The position numbers and the translations under genes are program-made. A DNA stretch of 64,000 bases from Mycobacterium sp. (GTDB lineage: Bacteria; Actinomycetota; Actinomycetes; Mycobacteriales; Mycobacteriaceae): NCBI RefSeq assembly GCF_025965855.1, contig NZ_JAOPWB010000192.1:1-64000 (forward strand). The letters run 5' to 3'. Within the stretch, counting starts at the first letter, position 1; each line of letters starts with the position of its first letter. Below are positions 1 to 9,622 of the stretch, piece by piece. A model generated the notes under the pieces. The model saw nothing but the letters and a program-made list of their open reading frames with translations. It made no database searches and had not been told where the DNA came from.

Positions 1-56
1 GCCGACTACTGACCTGGCACAGTCCGGCACACAACACGAAATTGGAGGATCAACTG

Positions 57-782
57 ATGGTGCGACTGGCTGGCAAGGTCGCCGTGATCACCGGCGGCAA
101 CAGCGGTATCGGGTTGGCGACCGCACGGAGGTTCGTCGACGAAGGCGCCCGCGTCTTCATCATGGGCCGCCGCCGAAGCGAGCTGGATAAGGCCAAAGCG
201 ATGATCGGCGACGGCCTGAGGACCGTCGCCGGCGACGTCACCAACAGCGCCGACCTGGACAAGTTGTTCGCGACTGTCCTCGACAAAGAGGGTGGCTTGG
301 ACATCCTGGTGGCGAATTCGGCCCGGGTGGAGGCCGAAATGCTGGGCAAGATCACCGAGGAGAAGTTCGATGCCACCTTCAACCTCAACGCCCGCGCAAC
401 GCTGTTCACGGTGCAAAAGGCACTGCCGCTGATCCGCGCCGGCGGCTCGGTCATTCTGATCGGCTCGACCTCAGGCCACATGGGCGTTGCCGGTTACAGC
501 GCCTACAGCGCCACCAAGGCCGCGCTGCGGTCCTATACCCGAACCTGGACCCGCGAGTTCAACGATCGCGTCATCCGGTTCAACACGTTGAGCCCGGGCC
601 CGATCGACACTCCGATGTTGGACCGTCAGCCCGACAAGGCACAGTTCGCCGCGGCGGTACCACTCAACCGGTTGGGCCGCCCCGAAGAGATCGCAGCCGC
701 TGCACTGTTTTTGGCCTCCGATGACAGCAGCTTCGTGGCCGGCGTCGAACTGAGCGTCGATGGTGGCATGGCACAGGTCTAA
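57..782 (+). CDS. SDR family oxidoreductase
   Basis: ORF with N-terminal GKVAVITGGNSGIG Rossmann motif and YSATKAAL active site; GGAGG upstream of ATG 57, preferred over the TTG at 42. Confidence 0.92.
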   Translation: MVRLAGKVAVITGGNSGIGLATARRFVDEGARVFIMGRRRSELDKAKAMIGDGLRTVAGDVTNSADLDKLFATVLDKEGGLDILVANSARVEAEMLGKITEEKFDATFNLNARATLFTVQKALPLIRAGGSVILIGSTSGHMGVAGYSAYSATKAALRSYTRTWTREFNDRVIRFNTLSPGPIDTPMLDRQPDKAQFAAAVPLNRLGRPEEIAAAALFLASDDSSFVAGVELSVDGGMAQV

Positions 783-903
783 CCACCGCGCGAGCCTGTC
801 GACCTCGAGTACCCCTGCGGTGAAACAGCTTTCGTCCGAAACACGTCGCTCGACGATTTCCCCCGGAATCGTCGGCACAGAACAAATCTAGATAGGAGCG
901 AAT

Positions 904-2220
904 ATGGTTGCGGTTCCCGCCGGCTACGACGATCTGCTTGAACGCCCGCTGTACGGGCATTTGGCGACGACCCGGCCCGACGGTTCGGTGCAAGTGAGTC
1001 CCATGTGGTTCGACTGGGACGGCGAGCTGCTGCGGTTCGCGCATACCACCAAGCGGCAGAAGTACCGCAATGTACAACGCAACCCGCGGATTGCCATGTC
1101 GATCTCGGATCCCGACAATCCGTACCGCTATCTGGAAGTGCGCGGCGACGTCGAGCGCATCTTGCCCGATCCGGCGGCGAGCTTCTTTCGGCGTATCGCC
1201 AACCGCTACAGCGGCGACGAACCTCCGCCCGACGCCCCGCCCCGGGGCGAGGTTCCCTCCGACGCCCCGGACTGGGTGGTCACATGGTGCGCCCGACCGG
1301 GTTCAGCAAGCATTAATACGGCGAGCACACCAATGCCAACACCAAACATCGACCTTGGCCGATTCGGCGTCTTTACCTGGGACCCAGGCAGCAGTTTCCT
1401 CGACCTCGGACTGGCAGTCAGCCCCGAGCAGGCCCAGGAAATCGACCGCCTCGGCTACGGAACGCTATGGGTTACTGGATCGCCGGCCGCCGAATTGTCG
1501 TTCGCCGAGCCGCTTTTGGAGCCCACCACCGCGCTAAAGGTTGCCACCGGCATCGTCAACATCTGGACGGCGGACGCCAAAACCGTCGCCGAGTCGTTCC
1601 ACCGCATCAATACCGCCCACCCCGGCCGGTTCGTGCTCGGCATCGGGGCGGGCCATCCCGAGCACACCGAGCAATATCGCAAGCCCTACGACGCGCTGGT
1701 CGACTACCTCGACGAGCTAGACGAATATGGCGTGCCGGCCAATCAGCGTGTGCTCGCCGCGCTCGGGCCGCGCGTGCTGAGGCTGGCCGCTGGACGCACC
1801 GCCGGGGCGCACCCGTACAACACCACACCCGAACACACCGCACAGGCCCGCGAAATCATCGGGCCGGATGCGCTGCTGGCACCCGAGCACAAAGTGCTGC
1901 CGGTCGCCGACGCCGAGAAGGCTCTCGCGGTCGGCCGCAAGGTTCTGAACACGTACAACTACCTCAACCTCACGAACTACGTGAACAACTTCAAGCGGCT
2001 GGGTTTCACCGACGCCGACCTCGCCCCGCCCGGCAGCGACAAGTTCATCGAAGCCCTGGTCGCCTACGGCACCCCCGACGACATCGCCAAGCGCCTTGGC
2101 GAGCATTTCCGGGCCGGGGCCAACCACGTCGTGATGCAAGTGCTCGGCGGGCCTGACCAGCTGTTGCCGACGCTGACCGAACTGGCTGGGCCGCTTGGCC
2201 TGAAGGCGAGGCCCGCGTGA
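904..2220 (+). CDS. Apparent fusion ORF: PPOX/split-barrel F420-dependent protein (N-terminal ~125 aa) plus LLM-class F420-dependent oxidoreductase (from ATG 1333)
   Basis: N-terminal part resembles PPOX-class F420 proteins (YGHLATTRPDGSVQVSPMWFDWDG); remainder is LLM-class. The +frame ORF 1005..1316 carries a PPOX-like C-terminus MVRPTGFSKH*, implying a frameshift near 1280. Confidence 0.8.
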   Translation: MVAVPAGYDDLLERPLYGHLATTRPDGSVQVSPMWFDWDGELLRFAHTTKRQKYRNVQRNPRIAMSISDPDNPYRYLEVRGDVERILPDPAASFFRRIANRYSGDEPPPDAPPRGEVPSDAPDWVVTWCARPGSASINTASTPMPTPNIDLGRFGVFTWDPGSSFLDLGLAVSPEQAQEIDRLGYGTLWVTGSPAAELSFAEPLLEPTTALKVATGIVNIWTADAKTVAESFHRINTAHPGRFVLGIGAGHPEHTEQYRKPYDALVDYLDELDEYGVPANQRVLAALGPRVLRLAAGRTAGAHPYNTTPEHTAQAREIIGPDALLAPEHKVLPVADAEKALAVGRKVLNTYNYLNLTNYVNNFKRLGFTDADLAPPGSDKFIEALVAYGTPDDIAKRLGEHFRAGANHVVMQVLGGPDQLLPTLTELAGPLGLKARPA

Positions 2221-2770
2221 AGCGCGACGTTGACACCGTGCTGATCTACCCGGCGGTGCTGGGTTAAGTCTTTTTGGTGGCCCTTCAGGCGGGAGTTTGT
2301 CTCGGCCTCGCGGTCATAGCGGCCTGCGTCGTGGTGGTACTGGCGGCGCTGAAAAACCGAGAGATAGAAGCGAATACGTCACCCGCCGCATACCGCGTCA
2401 GCGGGGCCGAAGGGCGCGCCGATCAGTCCGTCGCGAATGGACTGAGAGCAGACGGGATTCCGACTTGACGAGGCAAGCGAGTGCTATCCAGCGACGATCA
2501 GAGAAGTCGTCGAGAGTGACCGCACTTCCGCGTCCGTCTAAGCATCGGAACGGGTTCCATATCGCCTCCAGTCCGATAGCCGAGTCACGGTTAATGGGTC
2601 CCAGCAAAGGCGTCGATCGTGTTTGTCGCGCTGACTGGCTGCGTCGATCGGTTGTTGAAGCGACCAATGACTCGCCGAACATCGTGGGTCGTCGGACAAT
2701 GACTCCCCGCGTGCGTGCACCCCACGATGGGGGAGCACAACGAGCAACCAACCAACCAAGAAAGACCACC

Positions 2771-2980
2771 ATGTCAGTGCAAAGCAAACTTCATCAAAAG
2801 GCGGCTGAACATCACGAGCACGCCGCACGGCACCATCGTGAAGCCGCCAAGTTTCAGGAGGCGAAAGATATTCTGGCGGCGGCAGATCAAGCGCATCTGG
2901 CACATGACCATCAGGGCCATGCCATCCGGTTTGCGGCGGAGGCTGCGCGAGAGTACGTGTCGGCGCGCCACAGTCGCTAG
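2771..2980 (+). CDS. Small His/Ala-rich helical protein
   Basis: 69-aa ORF MSVQSKLHQKAAEHHEHAARHHREAAKFQEAKDILAAADQAHLAHDHQGHAIRFAAEAAREYVSARHSR, amphipathic repetitive HH pattern. Confidence 0.6.
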   Translation: MSVQSKLHQKAAEHHEHAARHHREAAKFQEAKDILAAADQAHLAHDHQGHAIRFAAEAAREYVSARHSR

Positions 2981-3515
2981 CCGCATCGCTGCGAAGCGAT
3001 GACACGCGTTCGGTTGTTGCGGGCACATCGTCGACCCGTCGTGGGCGTTTACGTGGGCCACTAGCATTCCATGCCAGACAGAGAAGTGCTGTGGCAGAGG
3101 TCATTTCGTGACTTTAAGCGACGGATTCCTTGATTACAACGCGCTGCCTGGCCGCGGTGTCGGTCGGGCCTCCCGAAGGACGGCTCGGCTGACGCGGTGT
3201 GGTTCAGTCGCTGTTTCTTCACGGTCGACCAATTTTCAGACGGCCGGCGGCGTCCAGCGCTGGTTTCGCCCCGGACGTTAGGTGTCGATAAAGCAAGTGG
3301 CGTACCTGTACGGCGAAAATACTCCCTGCGCAAACCAGTCACTCTGTACAGGCAGCACATACAAGTTTCGTCCTATTTGTGGGTCGTCAAAGTGCAGTGC
3401 TCGGTGCGCGTAGTTGTGCAAACCCACGCCGGACCAGTCAACGATCATATCAGTGTCGTGCCGCCATTTGGACTGGACAACAAGCTGATTCGCCGACCGC
3501 CGATGGTCTTCGGTG

Positions 3516-3890
3516 TCACTCCGTCGTCGGCCGGATCAGCAACACCAGTCGGAATTTGCCCATCTGAATCTGGTCGCCGTTGGTCAGCACCGCCCAATCG
3601 ATCGGCTGGCGGTTGACGTAGGTGCCATTGAGACTGCCCATGTCGAAGACCTGCAATTCACTCTGTTCTAAACGGAATTCAGCGTGGCGCCGGCTGACGG
3701 TCACGTCGTCGAGGAAGATGTTGCTACGTGGATCGCGGCCCACGGTCGTGACCGCCTGATGCAGCGGGAACCGCGAACCGGCATCGGGGCCGCGGCTAAC
3801 GACGAGCATCGCGGGGCTGGTCCATTCGACGTCCACTGCGCCTTCGACGATGTTTTCTCGAAACGTCTGGTTGTCCTCGGTCTGGGTCAC
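3516..3890 (-). CDS. FHA-domain protein, GarA-like
   Basis: GSRFPLHQAVTTVGRDPRSNIFLDDVTVSRRHAEFRLE...DMGSLNGTYVNRQPI closely resembles the GarA FHA core; GTG start at 3890 preceded by GGAAGG. Confidence 0.88.
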   Translation of the reverse strand: MTQTEDNQTFRENIVEGAVDVEWTSPAMLVVSRGPDAGSRFPLHQAVTTVGRDPRSNIFLDDVTVSRRHAEFRLEQSELQVFDMGSLNGTYVNRQPIDWAVLTNGDQIQMGKFRLVLLIRPTTE

Positions 3891-3999
3891 GCGTTGTTCC
3901 TTCCGGACTGTTCTGGCGGTGTCGCTTGGATCGTGCGTTCCGCGAGTTGACGTCTCGCATCGGGCAACCACACCCGCGGCTACCACGTAAGTCCATCCT

Positions 4000-4479
4000 G
4001 ACGTCGGCGGGCGCGGCCGTCGCTATGGCGTGAGACAACGTGGCCGGGCCGCCGGTGTAGCGGCGAACACACTTGGCCAATTCGGGATCCTTCGACGGGA
4101 GGTCGTTTGTCTTCAGATCTATCGCCGAAACAATGTATTTCACATCCGCAGACCCGATTGGTTTCACCAGCGGCGCTCCGCAGATCGCCGCTGCCGCCGT
4201 GGCGTTCCCACCAAACCGGTACAACCAGGAAGACGTGGCACGCGAGCTCACCGTGTTCGCCGAACCGGGGTTCATGCGCTTCGGCCAAAGGAAGCAGTCC
4301 AACCGTCGATTGAGCGGCTCGGCAGCACGCTCGCCGTCGGGGTAATCAGACTCGAGGAATTGCACGGCGAGGGCATCAATGTCGCTGTCGACTACATTCG
4401 GCGAATTGCCCCCAACTGCCGTCATGCAGGTCCCATCTCGCTTGACGGTTCGCCGACATCGCGTATCGATGAGTTTCAC
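4000..4479 (-). pseudogene. Possible degraded small ORF upstream of the FHA gene
   Basis: Minus-strand ORF 3796..4479 begins with plausible coding text (DIDALAVQFLESDYPDGERAAEPLNRRLDCFL) then becomes low-complexity and runs into the FHA start. Confidence 0.25.
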
Positions 4480-4855
4480 GTGAGCGCCGCCGAATCCGGA
4501 ACAGGATCACCCGGTGAGGCGCAGCCCGTAACGGGTTATCGCGCCCGCTAAGTCAATCGTCGGTTTGCGGCCGCCACGCGTCATCGTCCGGCGATACACG
4601 ATCTTCGACAAGTGGCTAGTCACCAACACAACGCTGGCCGAATCGGCCTAGGGCACAGCGCGCGTCGAAGATCGCTCTTGGGCAGGGTGGCGTCGGCGTT
4701 GTGCTCCACACGTTTCCGTCGTCGCGGGAATCGTGTGCATGTCTCGGGTTTTCGGTACCGGACGTGGTCTGCCCTATCGCCCAGCCGATGCCGGGAAAAG
4801 TGCGGGTCCGTAAGGGCGTTGTCCGCGGGGACAGCGTCGCGACGTAGATGTTGTG

Positions 4856-4871
4856 TCACGACACGTCGTGA
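4856..4871. promoter_or_regulatory. Inverted repeat TCACGAC-AC-GTCGTGA upstream of hdeD-like gene
   Basis: 7-bp perfect arms, 2-nt spacer, ~87 bp upstream of the 4958 start. Confidence 0.45.
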
Positions 4872-4957
4872 TTGTTCACGGCCTAGAGCACTGTTGATTC
4901 ACAGCCGCCGTGGAGGGTTTGGCGGAGCTCTCTCAATCGAAGATATAAGGAGTTCTC

Positions 4958-5635
4958 ATGAGCGAGACCGGTCGTCAGGCCACCACGACATCCGCTGGTC
5001 CAGTGGGTGATTTCTTCCAGGACGCCGTCTCCAAGACCCGGCTATGGTGGCTGCTGTTGGTCACCGGTGCCGCCTGGATCGTGCTTTCCATCGTGATCCT
5101 GCGCTTCGACTACACCACGGTCGCGGCGGTGGCCGTGCTGTTCGGCGCGTACTGCCTGGTCGCCGCCGTCAACGAGATCATGATCGGGGCGGTGTCCTCG
5201 TCCACTGGCTGGCGCATTGCGCACGTGCTGCTCGCGGCATTGCTCATCGTGGTCGGTGTGGTGTCCTTCATGAATCTCGGCGCCACTTTCGTCACACTGG
5301 CCGCCATCATCAGCTTCTACTTCATCTTCCGCGGCTCCTTCGACATCGTCATGGCCTTCGCGGGCGGCGCGGTATCCGGGTGGTGGGTGCTCTTGATCTG
5401 CGGAGTCATTGAGCTGGCGTTGGGGTTCTGGGCGGCGGGGTCGTGGAACGTCTCCGTGGTGGTCTTGGTGGCGTGGGTCGCAGCCGGGGCGCTGGTGCAC
5501 GGCATCGGCGAGATCGCCCTAGCCTTCTCGATCCACAAAGGGCGACGCGGTGTCACAGCCGCGCAAGGGCTGGCCGATCGACTGGGGGTCACCAACAACC
5601 ACCCAGCACCCGACGCGGCCGTTCCGAGTAGCTGA
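4958..5635 (+). CDS. HdeD/DUF308 family membrane protein
   Basis: ~6 hydrophobic segments with DUF308-like pattern; AAGGAG RBS before ATG. Confidence 0.85.
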   Translation: MSETGRQATTTSAGPVGDFFQDAVSKTRLWWLLLVTGAAWIVLSIVILRFDYTTVAAVAVLFGAYCLVAAVNEIMIGAVSSSTGWRIAHVLLAALLIVVGVVSFMNLGATFVTLAAIISFYFIFRGSFDIVMAFAGGAVSGWWVLLICGVIELALGFWAAGSWNVSVVVLVAWVAAGALVHGIGEIALAFSIHKGRRGVTAAQGLADRLGVTNNHPAPDAAVPSS

Positions 5636-5656
5636 CCGGTCTGTCTCACCGAGGGA

Positions 5657-6259
5657 GTGGTCATGCCAAGCGTCGGATACGGCCACAGATGGTGGGTTCT
5701 AGGCGCATGCGGGCGCAATCCGCTAGTGCGTGGCGTCGACCGCCTCGAGCTGTTGATTATTGCGCTGGGAATCTTGGTCGCGGTGTTCAGCGCCGCCTGT
5801 GCGGGGGCGCTGGGTACGGCAGTGCATGATGCGCGCAGCCACGTATACGTCGCGGAGGCTCAGACCCGCCATGCGGTGACGGCCAGAGCCACGGACGACA
5901 GTGTGTTCGTTCCGGGCATCGACGATAACGCGGCGGCCAGGGTGAACGCCCGATGGCAAGCCAATGACACTGAACACACCGGCAGCTTCAACTGGGATCA
6001 CGCCGTCAAAACCGGTGATCCGCTGACGATTTGGGTGGACCCTAACGGCGATCGCGTCGATGCGCCTGCGCCGACGTCGCAGGCCGGCGTGGAAGCGGTC
6101 GGTGTCGCCTACGGGGCGTGGCAAACGGTGGTGTTTGTGGTGGCCGTACTGGTCTGCGCGGAACGCTCACGCCTTGACCGTCGGCGTGATTCGGCCTGGG
6201 AGCGCGACATCCGCTGCCTCATCGACGACGACGGCGGGCGGACAAACCCTAAACCATGA
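5657..6259 (+). CDS. Rv1733c-like two-TM membrane protein
   Basis: GRNPLVRGVDRLELL...GTAVHDARSHVYVAEAQTRHAVTA...W.V.NGDRVDAPAP pattern as in Rv1733c; C-terminal SAWERDI. Confidence 0.85.
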   Translation: MVMPSVGYGHRWWVLGACGRNPLVRGVDRLELLIIALGILVAVFSAACAGALGTAVHDARSHVYVAEAQTRHAVTARATDDSVFVPGIDDNAAARVNARWQANDTEHTGSFNWDHAVKTGDPLTIWVDPNGDRVDAPAPTSQAGVEAVGVAYGAWQTVVFVVAVLVCAERSRLDRRRDSAWERDIRCLIDDDGGRTNPKP

Positions 6260-6279
6260 CCGCTCGGCCAGAGCGGTCA
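6257..6279. terminator. Hairpin TGACCGCTC-GGCCA-GAGCGGTCA
   Basis: Perfect 9-bp stem, 5-nt loop, starting on the stop codon of the Rv1733c-like CDS. Confidence 0.55.
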
Positions 6280-6584
6280 GTCGCGCTTCCGTTCGCATTC
6301 CGACGGTGCAACGACGCCGTTGTATCTCAATTCCCACTGACCGGCCACCACTTCGCTCGAATTATTGGCGCACGCCGATTCCGCGGCTCACGATGCGTCA
6401 CGCGAGTTTGATGTCACAACCCAGGTCCGTCTGTCCCGGGTGTACCCACCGACATCGGCTGTGGGGCGGACTTGTTGGCGACAACATCGACAGGCGTTGC
6501 GGCCCATCGGACGATGAAGTCATCACACGCAATCGCCGGACTCCAGGCGACTGCTTCACATCGAAGGCAGACAGGATTGTAATG

Positions 6585-7115
6585 ATGGCGGCTCCACAAA
6601 TTCCAAATGCATATCCGGACCTGATCACCGTGCTGGTGTTGGTCGGTCTTCCCGCGGGTCCTGTCCACCGTGAGCTGAGCCGCCACGCGATCGACAGCTC
6701 ACCCGACGGGATCATGGTGAACGTGGTCGACGACCTTGGCCGCCTGCCCCGCTACAACGACACGTTGGAAACCCACGGGACCCCGGACGCGGTCGTGGCC
6801 TTGCGCATGGCCGCTACTGAGGCTGATGCGGTGCTCGTCGTCACGAGCTACCACGGCCGACTTCCCGCGATTGCAAATAGGGCAATCGACTGGCTGACGC
6901 GTCGGTGGCGCGGCGCTTCACTGCATGACAAGCCGCTTGCCGTCATCGGCGCAACCGCTGGGTGCTACAGCGGCGTCTGGTCGCGTCAAATCAACGACAC
7001 CCAGGGAGTTTTGGGCCCCCGGGTGATCGAGCCACTAACGGTGCCGACTTTGCGCGAAGCGGTCAAAAAGCTCGCAGACGAAGTGCACGGAGGCAGCACT
7101 GCAGCAGCGGGTTGA
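6585..7115 (+). CDS. NADPH-dependent FMN reductase-like flavoprotein
   Basis: VTSYHGRLPAIANRAIDWLTRRW...KPLAVIGATAG motif of FMN_red family. Confidence 0.75.
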   Translation: MAAPQIPNAYPDLITVLVLVGLPAGPVHRELSRHAIDSSPDGIMVNVVDDLGRLPRYNDTLETHGTPDAVVALRMAATEADAVLVVTSYHGRLPAIANRAIDWLTRRWRGASLHDKPLAVIGATAGCYSGVWSRQINDTQGVLGPRVIEPLTVPTLREAVKKLADEVHGGSTAAAG

Positions 7116-7350
7116 CCATGAGACCGCGTGACACAGTTCCTCCCCGGCAGGCCAGCACAACCGGCTCGTCGAGGGCCTTGATCTGTGCTGCGTCCGGCGC
7201 CAAGCCTGTGGGTGCGCACCGTTTCCCGTTCTGACGGTATCTGGCGACACCGTTGTGGCTGAGATGTTGTTCTCCCACACATCGGCTCGGCGGGTTTCAC
7301 GGACAAGAATCGGATCAACGAATTCCGGTATCGGCGATCGGGGACTCAGC

Positions 7351-9285
7351 ATGCTCACACAGGTCGAAAACACCTCGGCGGGTGGCGCGCGGGGCGTGAG
7401 GCAATCGGCTCGTATGGCCATCGTGGTCGGTGCGCTTGGTGTCGTGTTCGGCGACATCGGCACCAGCCCGATCTACACCGTCCAGACGATCTTCAATCCG
7501 GACGACCCCCACCCTGTGCCGATCACCACGGACAACGTCTACGGAGTCGTGTCGTTGATCTTCTGGTCGGTGATGATCATCGTGACGCTGACCTATGTCA
7601 CGCTGGTGATGCACGCCGACAACGACGGCGAGGGCGGCATCATGGCGCTCATCGCGCTCGTGCGTCGGTGGGGTGCGCGAAGCGGTCGCATCGCGGTGGT
7701 GCTGGCGACGCTGGGCGTGTTCGGTGCCGCCTTGTTCTGCGGTGACAGCATGATCACGCCGGCGATTTCGGTACTCTCCGCGGTGGAGGGCTTGAAGGTG
7801 ACCGATCCAGGGCTGCAGGGGTGGGTCATCCCGATCACCGCGATCATCATCGTTGCGTTGTTCGCGATGCAGCGCCGCGGAACCGATGCCGTGGGACGCC
7901 TTTTCGGGCCGGTGATGATCGGCTGGTTTGTCGCAATCGGCGCCTGCGGGGTCTACGGCATCCTGGACCATCCGCAGATACTGGCCGCGCTTTCCCCGGT
8001 GTACGCGGTGAAGTTCATGGTGGGCAACTTCGGTACGGCGTTCTTCTCGTTGGCCGGGGTGGTGCTTGCAGTCACCGGCGCGGAGGCGCTCTACGCCGAC
8101 ATGGGCCACTTCGGGCGCAAGGCGATCACCGGCGCCTGGCTGTTCGTGGTCCTGCCGGCAGTGGCCCTCAACTACTTCGGCCAAGGCGCGTTGGTGATTG
8201 CCAACAAGGCCACCACGAGTGCATCGTTCTTTCTGCTCACCCCTGGCTGGGCGCGACTGCCCATGGTGCTGTTGGCGACCGCCGCGACGGTCATCGCGTC
8301 GCAGGCGGTGATCACGGGGGCTTTTTCGCTAGCCTCGCAGGCCGTCGAGCTCGGTTACCTCCCGCGGCTACGGGTGGTGCACACGTCCGCGTCGAGGATC
8401 GGTCAGGTCTACATGCCATGGATCAACGGCCTGCTGATGGCGGCCGTGCTGATCCTGGTGTTCGCGTTCCGCAGCTCGGCGGCACTGGCTTATGCCTACG
8501 GAATGGCTGTGACCGGAACGATCACGATCACGACGCTGCTCTACCTCTACATCGCGCGCAAACGATGGCGGGCGCCGATGTGGCTCATCCTTGGCGGCGG
8601 CGGCGCACTATTGTCTGTTGATTTGCTGTTCTTCGCCGCGAACCTGACGAAGATCGTCCACGGTGCATGGCTGCCGCTGCTGATCGCCGTGATGGTGTTC
8701 ACGATCATGACGAGCTGGCAGATCGGCAGCACGATCGTGACCCGCAAACGTGAGACCGCAGAGGGGCCACTGCAGGCGTTCGTCGATCAATTATCAAGGC
8801 ACCGTGGGCTACTGCGCGTCCCAGGCACGGCGGTCTTCCTCAAACGCGGCGGCAAGACCGCGCCGTTGGCACTGCGCGCAAACGTCGAAAACAACCATGT
8901 TCTTCACGAGCACGTGGTGATCGTGACGATCGAAACGAGGCCAATCCCGCGGGTCAGCGATTCTGACCGCATCGATATCGACCCGCTCGGCGACCCTCAC
9001 GACGGAATCATCTACGTGACCGCACGTTTCGGGTACATGGAGACGCCTGACGTGCGCCACGCGTTACATCTGCTCGAGGCGACGAAAACCGAGGGATGGA
9101 TCGCGATCGATGACGCCTCGTTTTTCTTGTCGAAGATCGAACTGACGAATGGCAGGGAGCCGACCATGCCCGCATGGCGTAAGAATCTCTTCATCGCCAC
9201 GTCCAGGCTGAGCACCGACGCCACCGAGCACTTCCGCTTGCCCCCAGACCGGACCCTCATCGTAGGGTCACGGATCGAAGTTTGA
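7351..9285 (+). CDS. kup: KUP/HAK/KT potassium uptake transporter
   Basis: GALGVVFGDIGTSPIYTVQTIF and NDGEGGIMAL signature motifs, 12-TM N-terminal domain, long C-terminal tail. Confidence 0.95.
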   Translation: MLTQVENTSAGGARGVRQSARMAIVVGALGVVFGDIGTSPIYTVQTIFNPDDPHPVPITTDNVYGVVSLIFWSVMIIVTLTYVTLVMHADNDGEGGIMALIALVRRWGARSGRIAVVLATLGVFGAALFCGDSMITPAISVLSAVEGLKVTDPGLQGWVIPITAIIIVALFAMQRRGTDAVGRLFGPVMIGWFVAIGACGVYGILDHPQILAALSPVYAVKFMVGNFGTAFFSLAGVVLAVTGAEALYADMGHFGRKAITGAWLFVVLPAVALNYFGQGALVIANKATTSASFFLLTPGWARLPMVLLATAATVIASQAVITGAFSLASQAVELGYLPRLRVVHTSASRIGQVYMPWINGLLMAAVLILVFAFRSSAALAYAYGMAVTGTITITTLLYLYIARKRWRAPMWLILGGGGALLSVDLLFFAANLTKIVHGAWLPLLIAVMVFTIMTSWQIGSTIVTRKRETAEGPLQAFVDQLSRHRGLLRVPGTAVFLKRGGKTAPLALRANVENNHVLHEHVVIVTIETRPIPRVSDSDRIDIDPLGDPHDGIIYVTARFGYMETPDVRHALHLLEATKTEGWIAIDDASFFLSKIELTNGREPTMPAWRKNLFIATSRLSTDATEHFRLPPDRTLIVGSRIEV

Positions 9286-9622
9286 CATTACTTCGATGTC
9301 CCGAAAACCAACCAAGACATCCCGTTCGAACCCGGATCAGCTCAACCCCGCCTCACCATGGATGGTGCCGGCACGATCGGTCGGAGAAGGCTTTTACACC
9401 CACGTTCGGAACCACAGCGCCCCAAGATGGGTTCAATGGTGAGTGAAAACCGACGCGCCGCCCGCGCCGAGACGATGGCCCGCTCGACAAAGCTTGCTGC
9501 CGATCGTTGTCACCGCCCATATCGACGTGTTCGGAGACCCGCGCGAGGATGGAATGGCTTGGCGTAGAAGTCAAATAGTGCGCTCAGCTCGGAATCCGAC
9601 TGATTACTTGGAGTGAAAGCAC

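Noticed and set aside
7115-7351. Possible c-di-AMP (ydaO-type) riboswitch before kup
   Set aside because: No recognisable ydaO/yuaA core motifs in the leader.
9353-9574. Overlapping short ORFs on both strands between kup and the YWTD gene
   Set aside because: No RBS, domain or codon support; treated as intergenic.
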